Shown piece after piece: positions 53,231 to 61,930 of a DNA stretch of 64,000 bases (the stretch's first letter is position 1; the number at the start of each line of letters is the position of its first letter). Location: NCBI GenBank assembly GCA_964582085.1, contig CAZOPV010000006.1:44983-108982 (forward strand). Direction: 5' to 3'. The notes below the pieces were generated by a model, which was not told the origin of the DNA, made no database searches, and saw only the letters and a list, made by a program, of their open reading frames with translations. The translations under genes were made by a program, and so were the position numbers. Source of the stretch: JADGNF01 sp964582085 (GTDB lineage Archaea; Thermoproteota; Bathyarchaeia; Bathyarchaeales; Bathycorpusculaceae).

Positions 53231-53241
53231 GTATAAATATA
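53231..53241 (+). promoter_or_regulatory. TATA box of glycogen-synthase-like gene
   Basis: GTATAAATATA lies about 50 bases before TTG 53282, placing initiation near 53262 with AGGTGG in the leader. Confidence 0.6.
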
Positions 53242-53281
53242 ATTCTAATATTACTCTGAATCCACTGGGTAGGTGGATATT

Positions 53282-54523
53282 TTGAGAATTGGTTTTTTTG
53301 TATGGGAATACCCGCCAGCACTTGTAGGCGGTTTGGGCACTTACGCTGAATACATCACACGTGAATACGTCGATATCGGACATGACGTTTCCGTTTTTAC
53401 CCTCAACAACGGCACCCTTAAAACCAGAGAAATTCTGCGAGGAGTTGAAGTTCACCGTCCACTTATCGCAGACGCAAGCAATGTTTTTCCGTTTTTTGTT
53501 GTTGACGACCTCAAAAAATGGGGTACCAACATTAAATTTTTCAATGACATTTTCATCTATAACGTTCTCAGCGCTACTAAATTTATCAATGGCTTGATTA
53601 AGAAGGAAAAGTATCATTTTGATGTAGTTTGCGTACATGATTGGCTTAGTAGCCTCTCTGGTTTGATTATTAAAAATGAAACGAAAATTCCTGTGGTTTT
53701 CCATACACACAGCACTGAGTGGGGAAGAAGTGGCGGGCAAGGTTCAGAAGTTGTGGGTCACTTTGAGCGGGCCATGGCACAACACGCCGACCGCGTTATA
53801 ACTGTTAGTTATGCTATGCAACAGGATCTTGTTCAGCATGGGTGGCCTCAATCAAAAATTAGTGTGGTCTGGAACGGCGTAGATCCTGTCCGCTATGATC
53901 CTCGCCGAATTCAAATGGCAACTGTGGAGGACATTCGGGCGAAATATGGTATACCTAAAGATTGGAATATGATTCTGTTTGTTGGCAGGCTTGCATGGGT
54001 GAAGGGAGTTCGGAACATTTTACAAGCTATGCCTCTTGTTTTGAAAGAATTTCCAAACACTAAACTTGTAATTTTGGGTAAAGGCGAGGAGCAACGTGAT
54101 ATTGTGGAGACTGCCGAACGGCTCAACATCAAAAATAATGTTGTTTACCGTTTTGATTTTGTTTCTGAAGATGACCGTATTCTGCATTACGCTGCCTCTG
54201 ACCTTTGTGTGTTTCCCTCACTTTACGAGCCATTTGGTATAGTGAGCTTAGAAGCCATGGCAATGGAGAAACCTCTGGTTGTGGGCGCCCGTGGCGTAGT
54301 GGGGTTCCGAGAGCAAGTTATCAATTCAGGCACCGACAAAAATGGTGTGCACGTTAACGGTGAGGACCCTGCCGATATAGCTTGGGGGCTTAAGGAGGTT
54401 TTGAGAAACCCTGACAAAGCCAGGAACTGGGGCGAAAACGGGCGTAAAAGGGTTTTGGAGTTTTTCACTTGGCGTAAAGTTGCAGAAGAAACCCTTAAAA
54501 TCTACGAGTCTCTTCTGCCATAG
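53282..54523 (+). CDS. Glycogen/starch synthase-like glycosyltransferase (GT4/GT5 type)
   Basis: A retaining GT-B enzyme of about 413 residues. N-terminal text RIGFFVWEYPPALVGGLGTYAEYI is typical of archaeal glycogen synthase-like transferases. The C-terminal half has MILFVGRLAWVKGVRNIL, LVILGKGEEQ and the donor EX7E motif EPFGIVSLEAMAMEKP. It could make storage glucan or a surface glycan. TTG 53282 with GGTGG five bases upstream is preferred; GTG 53273 is part of that site. It converges with pfkA three bases away, consistent with carbon storage metabolism. Confidence 0.88.
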   Translation: MRIGFFVWEYPPALVGGLGTYAEYITREYVDIGHDVSVFTLNNGTLKTREILRGVEVHRPLIADASNVFPFFVVDDLKKWGTNIKFFNDIFIYNVLSATKFINGLIKKEKYHFDVVCVHDWLSSLSGLIIKNETKIPVVFHTHSTEWGRSGGQGSEVVGHFERAMAQHADRVITVSYAMQQDLVQHGWPQSKISVVWNGVDPVRYDPRRIQMATVEDIRAKYGIPKDWNMILFVGRLAWVKGVRNILQAMPLVLKEFPNTKLVILGKGEEQRDIVETAERLNIKNNVVYRFDFVSEDDRILHYAASDLCVFPSLYEPFGIVSLEAMAMEKPLVVGARGVVGFREQVINSGTDKNGVHVNGEDPADIAWGLKEVLRNPDKARNWGENGRKRVLEFFTWRKVAEETLKIYESLLP

Positions 54524-54526
54524 TTT

Positions 54527-55489
54527 TTATGTGGCTAACATGTTTGCGAGTTCTAGCAAGTGGAGGTCTACTGGCTTTTTTTTAGCAACAGCCTTCTCAA
54601 GCTCAATTGTGGTTACAGAATTATTTTGAAGGCCGACAAGAAAGTTGCCTTTTTCCTCTAACAAGACGTCAACAGCTTTTTCTGCGAACATTCCTGCTAA
54701 AAGCCGACTTCGAGCAGTGGGGCTACCGCCTCTTTGAGCGTAACCTACGATGGAAAGTCTCACTTCTGAGTTGGTGTGCTCCTGAATCTCCTGCGCAAGT
54801 TTAGCGTTATCTCCAACTCCTTCTGCCGCAACAATTATTCCTGTTTTTTTGCCTTTGTGCGCGTTTTCTTTTATGGTTTCTAATATCTGCTTCAAGGGGC
54901 ATTGTTGCTCGGGAATTAAAATAACTTCGGCACCAACCGTTATACCCACATTTAATGCGAGAAAGCCTCGTTCTTTACCCATAACTTCTACAATGAAAAT
55001 TCGCTCATGGGAGATAGCGGTGTCTCGGATTTTGTCAATTATGTTCACTGCAGTGTTCACCGCAGTGTCAAATCCAATTGTCTCGTCGGTGCCGTTGACA
55101 TCGTTGTCTATAGAAGCAGGAACTCCAACCATCTGAGTTTTGCTTTTTCTGCTCAACTCGAGTGCGCCACGGAATGAACCATCACCGCCTATGACTACCA
55201 AGCCGTCAATTTTGTTTTTTGAGAGGGTTTGAGCTGCTTTTTGTAGGTTCTCTTCTTTTTTGAATTCAGGGCATCTTACTGTGCGAAGGATAGTTCCGCC
55301 TAGATGTATGATGCCACCGACGGATCTGGGAGTTAGTTTTTGGTACGTATTAGTTACCAACCCTTCCCACCCACGCTCAAATCCTATGACGTGGATGCCT
55401 TTAGCATGGGCAATTCGGGTGACGGCGCGAATCGCAGCGTTCATGCCTGGTGCATCTCCGCCTGTTGTGACTATCCCAATGTTTTTCAA
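54527..55489 (-). CDS. pfkA: ATP-dependent 6-phosphofructokinase, family A
   Basis: A 320-residue enzyme of the bacterial PfkA family that phosphorylates fructose 6-phosphate. Motifs: IGIVTTGGDAPGMNAAIRAV, VVIGGDGSFRGA (the Gly after GGD favours ATP over pyrophosphate), the catalytic loop PASIDNDVNGTDETIGFDTA and EVMGKERGFLAL. Length matches bacterial PfkA. Many archaea use ADP-dependent kinases instead, so its origin is probably bacterial. It lies next to a glycogen-synthase-like gene. Confidence 0.95.
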   Translation of the reverse strand: MKNIGIVTTGGDAPGMNAAIRAVTRIAHAKGIHVIGFERGWEGLVTNTYQKLTPRSVGGIIHLGGTILRTVRCPEFKKEENLQKAAQTLSKNKIDGLVVIGGDGSFRGALELSRKSKTQMVGVPASIDNDVNGTDETIGFDTAVNTAVNIIDKIRDTAISHERIFIVEVMGKERGFLALNVGITVGAEVILIPEQQCPLKQILETIKENAHKGKKTGIIVAAEGVGDNAKLAQEIQEHTNSEVRLSIVGYAQRGGSPTARSRLLAGMFAEKAVDVLLEEKGNFLVGLQNNSVTTIELEKAVAKKKPVDLHLLELANMLAT

Positions 55490-55631
55490 TTTTGATTCTC
55501 CCTTAAATGAATGATTTGACGTGAAGTGTTTATGTTGTGTATAAAAATAAATCTGCCGTTCTTTTGGGTGAACGGAGCTTCTTGCAAAAGCGTTTTATGC
55601 TGAAACCTTTATGGTAGTTTGGAGCAGCTTG

Positions 55632-55964
55632 GTGTCGTCTTTGAATAAACCTGAATACATAGTTGTACTTGTTACCACAAGCAGTAAGCAAGAAGCAGAA
55701 AAAATTGCGCAGAGTCTACTTGAGATGAAACTGATTGCATGCGCTAACGTTCTTGGTCCAGTGTCTTCATACTTTTATTGGGCTGAAAAAATTGAACGTG
55801 CTGAGGAATACTTGATGTTGTTGAAGACACGGACTGACTTGTTTGATGCCGTATCTGCAAAAGTGAAAACTCTGCATAGCTATGAAGTGCCTGAAGTTAT
55901 CGCATTGCCTGTTCTGAAAATCGTGGGGGCTTACCGTGAATGGTTGCTGAGTGTTTTAGGGTAG
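55632..55964 (+). CDS. cutA: CutA divalent-cation tolerance family protein
   Basis: A trimeric CutA protein of about 110 residues: YIVVLVTTSSKQEAEKIAQSL, LIACANVLGPVSSYFYW, EKIERAEEYLMLLKT and SYEVPEVIALPVL are all conserved family text. Function is linked to copper or signal-protein-like oligomers but is not settled. GTG 55632 is preferred because GGAG lies seven bases upstream; the in-frame ATG at 55611 falls at or before the likely transcription start given the TATA-like GTTTTATGC at 55592-55600. Confidence 0.92.
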   Translation: MSSLNKPEYIVVLVTTSSKQEAEKIAQSLLEMKLIACANVLGPVSSYFYWAEKIERAEEYLMLLKTRTDLFDAVSAKVKTLHSYEVPEVIALPVLKIVGAYREWLLSVLG

Positions 55965-55970
55965 CCTAAC

Positions 55971-56043
55971 GTACATTTTTGTACTGAAAAGACTTAAATA
56001 ATGCGTTTATGTATGCTTTAGCTCCATAGGAGCGACGTGTACA
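55971..56043 (+). promoter_or_regulatory. trp operon promoter with TRP-box-like operators
   Basis: GTACATTTTTGTAC (55971-55984) is an inverted repeat directly upstream of the TATA-like CTTAAATAAT (55993-56002). TGTACA follows at 56038-56043, near the expected start of transcription. TGTACA is the TRP box bound by the TrpY repressor in Methanothermobacter, so Trp-dependent repression is plausible. A TGTACA hexamer alone can occur by chance; the three half-sites around one promoter are the stronger signal. Confidence 0.5.
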
Positions 56044-56049
56044 TGGGGT

Positions 56050-57471
56050 ATTATCTTTGGCTCAGAAACACCAACAGCGACAGCGGCATCTTCTAAACTA
56101 GTTAGCCCCCTTAACTTCAAAAAAATCAGTTTTGAAAAATCCCCCCTCGAAATCTTCTCCTCACTCTACAAAAAATACTCTACACTTTACCTTCTAGAAT
56201 CCATAGAAGGGCCAAAAAAACTGGCGCAGTACTCGTTCATAGGTTTTGACCCGCAACTGACCGTTCAAATTAAAAACGGAATAGCTGTGGTTCGTAATGA
56301 ACAAACTAATGAGGAAAAAACGGAAGTTGTCAAAGACCCACTAACAACTATCCAGCGCCTTATCCAGCAGCGGGCGACGACAAACAAGAACTTTCGCTTT
56401 GTAGGTGGCGCCGTAGGCTACCTATCCTACGATTTGGTTCGCTATTGGGAGAAACTTCCAAAAACTACAACTGATGACTTGGGCTTTCCTGATATTGAAA
56501 TGGGCATCTTCGATGACGGGTTAGTTTTTGACCACAAGCAAAAATGCGCCTATTACTATTACCAAAACAAAAGCCGTTTCCCTGAAATCGTTCAGTTGAC
56601 CAAAAAAGTAGACAGTTCAGGTATGTTGATTTCTAAACAACCACGGACTAACATATCTAAAGCGCACTTTGAAGAATCAGTTTACCGGGCCAAAGCCTAC
56701 GTCACGCAAGGCGACATTTTTCAAGTGGTTTTATCAAAACGCTACGACTTCAATTTTCAAGGGGATCTTACAGCGTTCTATCGTTCTCTGCGAACAATTA
56801 ATCCCTCACCCTACATGTACTTCTTCAAATCAGGTACTAGGCAAATTGTTGGTGCCAGTCCAGAAATGCTTGTCCGAACTGAAAACCGCATGGTGGAGAC
56901 TTTTCCCATTGCAGGGACAAGACCATGTACCACAAATTACATCGAAAACAGACGTCTAGCCAAAGAGTTACTTGCTGATCCAAAGGAATGCGCAGAGCAT
57001 GTTATGCTAGTGGATTTGGCCAGAAACGACGTGGGGAGAGTAGCAAAGTATGGCAGTATTCGTGTCCCAGAGTTTATGCAAATCCACCGTTACAGTCATG
57101 TTCAGCACATAGTGTCTCGAGTCGTGGGTGACTTGCGTGACGATCAAGAGAGTTACGACGCTTTGCGAGCAGTTTTCCCCGCAGGCACTGTTTCAGGAGC
57201 GCCCAAAGTTCGCGCTATGGAAATCATAGAGGAACTGGAACCTACACGGCGAGGACCTTATGCAGGCGCAGTGGGGTACTTCAGTTACAATGGTAACGCT
57301 GACTTTGCAATAACCATCCGTACTCTTTTCGCAGAAAAAAACAAAGCTCACATTCAAGTAGGTGCAGGTATAGTTGCTGACTCTGTTCCTGAACGCGAGT
57401 GGGTTGAAACTGAGCATAAAGCAGAAGCCCTCATGAAGGCTCTTCAAGAATCAGGAGGCGAAGCTACATGA
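56050..57471 (+). CDS. trpE: Anthranilate synthase component I (start codon uncertain)
   Basis: TrpE condenses chorismate with ammonia from TrpG to give anthranilate. Conserved text: LLESIEGPKKLAQYSFIGFDP (N-terminal, feedback-site region), GDIFQVVLSKRYDF, NPSPYMYFF, FPIAGTRP, HVMLVDLARNDVGRV and FPAGTVSGAPKVRAMEII. The first in-frame ATG/GTG/TTG is GTG 56287, but about 60 residues of genuine TrpE sequence lie before it. The frame is open to TAA 55999 with no canonical start; ATT 56050 is used here as a provisional start. ATGA overlap with trpG. Confidence 0.88.
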   Translation: MIFGSETPTATAASSKLVSPLNFKKISFEKSPLEIFSSLYKKYSTLYLLESIEGPKKLAQYSFIGFDPQLTVQIKNGIAVVRNEQTNEEKTEVVKDPLTTIQRLIQQRATTNKNFRFVGGAVGYLSYDLVRYWEKLPKTTTDDLGFPDIEMGIFDDGLVFDHKQKCAYYYYQNKSRFPEIVQLTKKVDSSGMLISKQPRTNISKAHFEESVYRAKAYVTQGDIFQVVLSKRYDFNFQGDLTAFYRSLRTINPSPYMYFFKSGTRQIVGASPEMLVRTENRMVETFPIAGTRPCTTNYIENRRLAKELLADPKECAEHVMLVDLARNDVGRVAKYGSIRVPEFMQIHRYSHVQHIVSRVVGDLRDDQESYDALRAVFPAGTVSGAPKVRAMEIIEELEPTRRGPYAGAVGYFSYNGNADFAITIRTLFAEKNKAHIQVGAGIVADSVPEREWVETEHKAEALMKALQESGGEAT

Positions 57472-58055
57472 GAGTTTTAGTTATAGACAACTATGACTCT
57501 TTTGTCTACAACCTTGTGCAGTATATCGGTGAGTTTGGACCCGAAACAACAGTTTACAGAAACGACCAAATAGCTCTTCAGCAAGTGAAAAGACTCAATC
57601 CTGACCGTATAGTGCTTTCTCCAGGTCCTGGTAACCCTGAAGACGACAAATACTTTGGTGTTTGCAAGTCCATCCTTCTGCAGGTGAGCCCAAATGTTCC
57701 TACTTTGGGTGTTTGTCTTGGCCATCAGGGCATAATCAGCACTTTTGGTGGTAACGTCGTCTCAGCAAAACGTTTAATGCATGGAAAAACTAGCCCGATC
57801 AAGCACGATGGCAAGTGTCTATTTCGTAATGTGCAAAATCCTTTCACTGCGACTCGGTATCATTCGCTGGTAGGAGAAAAAAGTGCGATCCCGACATGCC
57901 TTGAGGTGACCGCGGTGGCTGCTGATGACGGTGAAGTCATGGGCGTGAGGCATAAGGAATACCCGATTGAGGGCATCCAGTTTCATCCTGAATCCATACT
58001 CTGCGAAGAAGGTAAACTTATCATCAGAAACTTTTTAGAGGGCGCATTAGGGTGA
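57468..58055 (+). CDS. trpG: Anthranilate synthase component II (glutamine amidotransferase)
   Basis: A 195-residue class I amidotransferase delivering ammonia to TrpE. It shows VLVIDNYDSFVYNLVQYIG, SPGPGNPED, the nucleophile Cys in LGVCLGHQGI and the His/Glu of IQFHPESI. Full length and not fused to TrpE or TrpD. Overlaps trpE by four bases (ATGA) and trpD by four bases (GTGA). Confidence 0.96.
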   Translation: MRVLVIDNYDSFVYNLVQYIGEFGPETTVYRNDQIALQQVKRLNPDRIVLSPGPGNPEDDKYFGVCKSILLQVSPNVPTLGVCLGHQGIISTFGGNVVSAKRLMHGKTSPIKHDGKCLFRNVQNPFTATRYHSLVGEKSAIPTCLEVTAVAADDGEVMGVRHKEYPIEGIQFHPESILCEEGKLIIRNFLEGALG

Positions 58056-59113
58056 TTCGGCAAGCGATTCAAAAACTAGTTGAAGGCTCAGACCTCAGCA
58101 CCTATGAGTCAAACTGTGCCTTACGAGAAATAATGAGTGGCGAAGCCACTAGTGCTCAGATAGCGGCTTTTTTAACAGCGTTGAGGATGAAAGGCGAAAC
58201 CGTTGAAGAGATAACCGCTTTAGCTCAGGTGATGCGTGAGAAATGTTGTCGAATTAGTCCAAGTATTGTAGGTCGACTTGTTGATACTTGTGGAACTGGC
58301 GGGGACTCTTTGAAAACATTCAACATAAGCACCACCGTAGCGTTTGTCGCCGCCGGTGCAGGGGTTGCTGTAGCTAAACATGGGAATCGCTCGGTGACCA
58401 GCAAAAGTGGCAGTGCAGATGTGTTAGAGAAGTTGGGACTCAACCTTAACATGGCACCTCAAATTGTGAAGAGTGCAATAGAACAAATAGGTGTAGGTTT
58501 TATGTTTGCTCCAGCCTTTCATCCTGCCATGAAATTTGCAGTTATGCCTCGAAAAGAAATTGGTCTGCGGAGTGTATTCAATCTCTTAGGTCCTCTAACT
58601 AACCCCGCTAACGCTAATGCTCAGTTGCTGGGTGTCTACGATTCAAAGTTGACTAAGCCCTTAGCTCACGTTTTGAGAAACTTGGGGTGTCAAGAGGCGT
58701 TTGTTGTTCACGGTGTAGGTGGCTTAGATGAGATTTCCACCGTAGGCAAAACCGTGATTTCTCACCTCAAAGATGACGCAGTAACCACTTCTGAGATTGT
58801 TCCTGAAAGTTTTGGTGTTTCACAAACTACAGTTGACTGCCTAAAGGGTGCAACTGCTGAAGAGAATGCTGAGGTTCTTTTTCAAATTTTATTTGGCTAC
58901 TGCCCTGAAGGCGATCCGAAAATGGATGTGGTGCTGGTTAACAGTGCTGCAGCTATAGTGCTAGGCAGAAAAGCCGATGACTTCAAAAGTGGCGTGGAAG
59001 TTGCCCGCGAATCAATCCGTAGCGGTGCTGCATACAAGAAACTTCAAAATCTTATCAAAATTTCTGGCGGCAGTTTGTCTAGACTTGAGGAGTTGGAAAT
59101 GAAGTATGCCTGA
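58052..59113 (+). CDS. trpD: Anthranilate phosphoribosyltransferase
   Basis: A 353-residue enzyme joining anthranilate to PRPP. The PRPP-site motifs are VDTCGTGGDSLKTFNIST and AKHGNRSVTSKSGSADVLEKLG, with RKEIGLRSVFNLLGPLTNPA later. GTG 58052 overlaps the trpG stop. The PRPP it needs would come from prs at 39.6-40.4 kb. The last eight bases overlap trpC. Confidence 0.96.
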   Translation: MIRQAIQKLVEGSDLSTYESNCALREIMSGEATSAQIAAFLTALRMKGETVEEITALAQVMREKCCRISPSIVGRLVDTCGTGGDSLKTFNISTTVAFVAAGAGVAVAKHGNRSVTSKSGSADVLEKLGLNLNMAPQIVKSAIEQIGVGFMFAPAFHPAMKFAVMPRKEIGLRSVFNLLGPLTNPANANAQLLGVYDSKLTKPLAHVLRNLGCQEAFVVHGVGGLDEISTVGKTVISHLKDDAVTTSEIVPESFGVSQTTVDCLKGATAEENAEVLFQILFGYCPEGDPKMDVVLVNSAAAIVLGRKADDFKSGVEVARESIRSGAAYKKLQNLIKISGGSLSRLEELEMKYA

Positions 59114-59894
59114 TTTCCTCGACGTGTTGACGAAGAGTGCAAGGGACACGATTAATACAGGTTACTACGACCAACTACCTCAACTGGGGGCATCATGTGA
59201 CGTCAGCTTGAAAAAGACAATAACTCAAGCCAAAAAAGTTGCCTTAATTACCGAGGTCAAGGCGGCTTCCCCTTCAAAGGGGACAATCAGAAAAAATATT
59301 TCTCCAAAAAAACTTGCGGTTGCTATGGCAAATGGAGGCGCCGTTGGCATCTCTGTCCTTACAGAACCCAAGCACTTTCATGGTTCTTTGGACAATCTGG
59401 CGCAGGTCCGCACTGCAGTGAAGCTTCCGATTCTTATGAAAGACTTTATTCTAAGCACAAAGCAATTAGAAGCTGCACAGAAACTTGGGGCCAACGTTGT
59501 GCTATTGATCCAGTCGCTTTTTGACCGAGGTTACAGCGAGTGTAGCCTAAATGACATGATTGCACAGGCTCATGCGCGGAACTTGGAGGTTCTTTTAGAA
59601 ACTCACACTATCAAAGAGTTTCAGCGTGCAGTGCAAACAGATGCCGATGTAGTGGGTATAAACAATCGTGATCTTTGCACATTAAAAGTTGACTTGAATG
59701 TAACCCGCAACATCTTGAGAACCGTTGGGCCTTGTGGGAAAATTGTGGTGAGTGAAAGTGGAATAAATACGCCTCATGACATTCATTTCTTGCGCAGATG
59801 TGGCGCTCAGGCTTTCCTTGTTGGTTCAGCTATAATGTATGCAGACGATATCGAGGCAAAAGTGAAGGAATTTGTCAATTTGAAAGAGGAATAG
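59106..59894 (+). CDS. trpC: Indole-3-glycerol phosphate synthase
   Basis: A 262-residue TIM-barrel enzyme that closes the indole ring. Motifs: ALITEVKAASPSKGTIR (catalytic Lys), VGISVLTEPKHFHGSL, LPILMKDFILS, VVGINNRDLCTLKVD and VVSESGI. It is monofunctional, with no fused TrpF domain. The ATG lies in the end of trpD (eight-base overlap). The adjacent trpF expected in many archaeal trp operons is not present. Confidence 0.96.
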   Translation: MPDFLDVLTKSARDTINTGYYDQLPQLGASCDVSLKKTITQAKKVALITEVKAASPSKGTIRKNISPKKLAVAMANGGAVGISVLTEPKHFHGSLDNLAQVRTAVKLPILMKDFILSTKQLEAAQKLGANVVLLIQSLFDRGYSECSLNDMIAQAHARNLEVLLETHTIKEFQRAVQTDADVVGINNRDLCTLKVDLNVTRNILRTVGPCGKIVVSESGINTPHDIHFLRRCGAQAFLVGSAIMYADDIEAKVKEFVNLKEE

Positions 59895-59899
59895 TTGAC

Positions 59900-61099
59900 A
59901 TGAAAAAACTAAGTAGATACCCTATAGATGGTAAATATGGCAAATATGGTGGGCGTTTTGTGCCCGAGGTGCTCATGGAAGCTATAACTGAACTTGAAGC
60001 GGCCTACAAGGCAGCAAAAAATGATCGCCAGTTCCAAGAAGAACTAGCGTATTATCTACGAGAGTATGTTGGGCGACCTACTCCGCTGTATTTCGCTGAA
60101 AACCTAACTAGGGCTGTGGGCGGAGCCAAAATCTACCTGAAACGAGAAGACTTAGCTCACGGTGGTGCTCACAAAATTAACAACACTTTTGGGCAGGCGT
60201 TGCTGGCAAAGCGTATGGGGAAAAGCCGGGTGATTGCAGAGACAGGTGCGGGTCAGCATGGTGTAGCAACTGCTATGGCTTGTGCCGCGTTAGGGTTAAA
60301 GGCAGAGGTTTACATGGGCTTAGAAGATACTGAACGCCAGAAACTTAATGTTTTCCGTATGAAGCTTCTCAACGCGAGCGTTCACGCAGTCGAGACAGGT
60401 AGCAAAACGTTGAAGGACGCCATAAACGAGGCGTTTCGAGACTGGGTGACCAACATCGAAACCACCTACTACCTTATTGGCTCTGTTGTGGGTCCTCATC
60501 CATATCCAATGATAGTGCGTGATTTCCAGAGCATAATTGGTAGCGAACTAAAGCGACAGTTTAGGCAAAAAGAAGGTCGTTTGCCTGACGCGTTGGTTGC
60601 ATGTGTAGGCGGCGGAAGCAACGCCATGGGTACCTTCTACCCCTTTGAAAACAATTATGATGTGAAGTTGTTTGGTGTAGAAGCCGCCGGGCAAGGAATA
60701 CAAAGTGGTAAACATGCGGCTTCGTTGGGTGCGGGTGCCGAAGGCGTTTTTCACGGTATGTTAACCTATGTTCTTCAAGATGGCGAAGGGCAAATCCAAA
60801 GTACACACAGCATATCTGCGGGTTTAGACTACCCAGGAGTTGGACCTGAACATTCGTTTTTGAAAGCTTTAAAGCGCGCTGAATATGTGTCAGCTACAGA
60901 CAAAGAAGCCGCGGATGCATTTCTTGTCCTATCAAAGGCGGAAGGTATTCTGCCAGCGTTGGAGTCGGCGCATGCAGTTGCTTACGCTATGAATCTTGCA
61001 AAAACTATGAAAAAAGACCAAGCTATCGTGGTGACTTTATCTGGACGTGGCGACAAAGATGTGAATACAATAGCCGAGTACTTGAGCGTAAAAATATGA
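59900..61099 (+). CDS. trpB: Tryptophan synthase beta subunit (TrpB1 type)
   Basis: A 399-residue PLP enzyme making Trp from indole and serine. ATG 59900 opens MKKLSRYPIDGKYGKYGG; a frame open further upstream overlaps trpC and is not family sequence. Signature text: GGRFVPEVLMEA, REDLAHGGAHKINNTFGQAL (PLP Lys), ETGAGQHGVATAMACAALG, the phosphate loop GGGSNAMG and SAGLDYPGVGPEHS. It is the TrpA-partnered TrpB1 form, with trpA coupled by ATGA. Confidence 0.97.
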   Translation: MKKLSRYPIDGKYGKYGGRFVPEVLMEAITELEAAYKAAKNDRQFQEELAYYLREYVGRPTPLYFAENLTRAVGGAKIYLKREDLAHGGAHKINNTFGQALLAKRMGKSRVIAETGAGQHGVATAMACAALGLKAEVYMGLEDTERQKLNVFRMKLLNASVHAVETGSKTLKDAINEAFRDWVTNIETTYYLIGSVVGPHPYPMIVRDFQSIIGSELKRQFRQKEGRLPDALVACVGGGSNAMGTFYPFENNYDVKLFGVEAAGQGIQSGKHAASLGAGAEGVFHGMLTYVLQDGEGQIQSTHSISAGLDYPGVGPEHSFLKALKRAEYVSATDKEAADAFLVLSKAEGILPALESAHAVAYAMNLAKTMKKDQAIVVTLSGRGDKDVNTIAEYLSVKI

Positions 61100-61917
61100 C
61101 CGCCATAGAAGAAACTTTTCAGAAACTCCGAAAACGTAAAGAGGCCGCACTTATAGGATACGTCACTGCAGGTGACCCTCAACCAGAATATACTCCAAAA
61201 ATCGCGGAGGCGCTAATCAAGGGTGGCGTTGACATTCTTGAGTTAGGTTTACCCTTCTCTGACCCTATAGCAGATGGGCCGACAATCCAGGCTGCAAGTC
61301 TGCGTGCGTTGAAAGCTGGTACAAAACCGAAAACAGTCTTGGGTCTTGCAAAAGAAATTCGCAGCAAACACAATTTGCCAATTGTTGTCATGACGTATTA
61401 TAATCCCATTTTCAGAATGGGGTTGGAAAGTTTTTTTCGCTTTGCCAGAGATTGTTTAGTCGACGGAGTGATAATTCCTGATTTGCCTGTGGAGGAAGCT
61501 GGAGCTTACAAAAAAGCCGCGCTTTTAAATGGAATAGATACCATTTTCTTAGTTGCACCATCAACGTCAGTTGTGCGCCTCCGAAAAATTGTGGCTGAAA
61601 CCTCAGGTTTTCTTTATGTAGTTTCACATTTTGGGGTTACAGGTGCAAAAGGAAGCATAGAGGACTCAACTATCCAGCTGGTTAAACGGATTTTGCCCTT
61701 CACTAAAGGCAAGGTTCCGTTGGCGGTGGGCTTTGGTGTTTCTAAGCCTGGGCAGGTTAAACAATTAGTTGAAGCGGGAGTCGACGGTGTTATTGTAGGC
61801 AGTGCCTTTGTCAATATTGTAAGTAAAAACCAAACAAATCTTCAAAATATACTGAGTGAACTTGAATTCACAGCGCGTAGCTTAAAAGCAGCAACTAATA
61901 AGTTTGGCTCCCTCTGA
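61096..61917 (+). CDS. trpA: Tryptophan synthase alpha subunit
   Basis: A 273-residue TIM-barrel lyase releasing indole from indole-3-glycerol phosphate. Conserved text: GYVTAGDPQPEYT, ILELGLPFSDPIADGPTIQ (catalytic Glu and Asp), VVMTYYNPIFRMG, VDGVIIPDLPVEEA and SHFGVTGAKGS. It ends the trpEGDCBA operon, 14 bases before the promoter of the SRP RNA gene. Confidence 0.96.
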   Translation: MTAIEETFQKLRKRKEAALIGYVTAGDPQPEYTPKIAEALIKGGVDILELGLPFSDPIADGPTIQAASLRALKAGTKPKTVLGLAKEIRSKHNLPIVVMTYYNPIFRMGLESFFRFARDCLVDGVIIPDLPVEEAGAYKKAALLNGIDTIFLVAPSTSVVRLRKIVAETSGFLYVVSHFGVTGAKGSIEDSTIQLVKRILPFTKGKVPLAVGFGVSKPGQVKQLVEAGVDGVIVGSAFVNIVSKNQTNLQNILSELEFTARSLKAATNKFGSL

Positions 61918-61930
61918 TTGCTAAGGTAAA

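Noticed and set aside
53216..53740. 174-codon minus-strand frame opposite the glycogen-synthase-like gene
   Set aside because: Antisense to conserved GT sequence, with no family features of its own.
56043..56096. trp leader peptide as a classical attenuator
   Set aside because: Only one Trp codon is present and no alternative terminator hairpin with a T-run follows; it is kept only as a low-level finding.
59798..59899. Upstream extension of the trpB frame
   Set aside because: It overlaps trpC out of frame, and the residues are not TrpB-like; ATG 59900 starts the conserved sequence.
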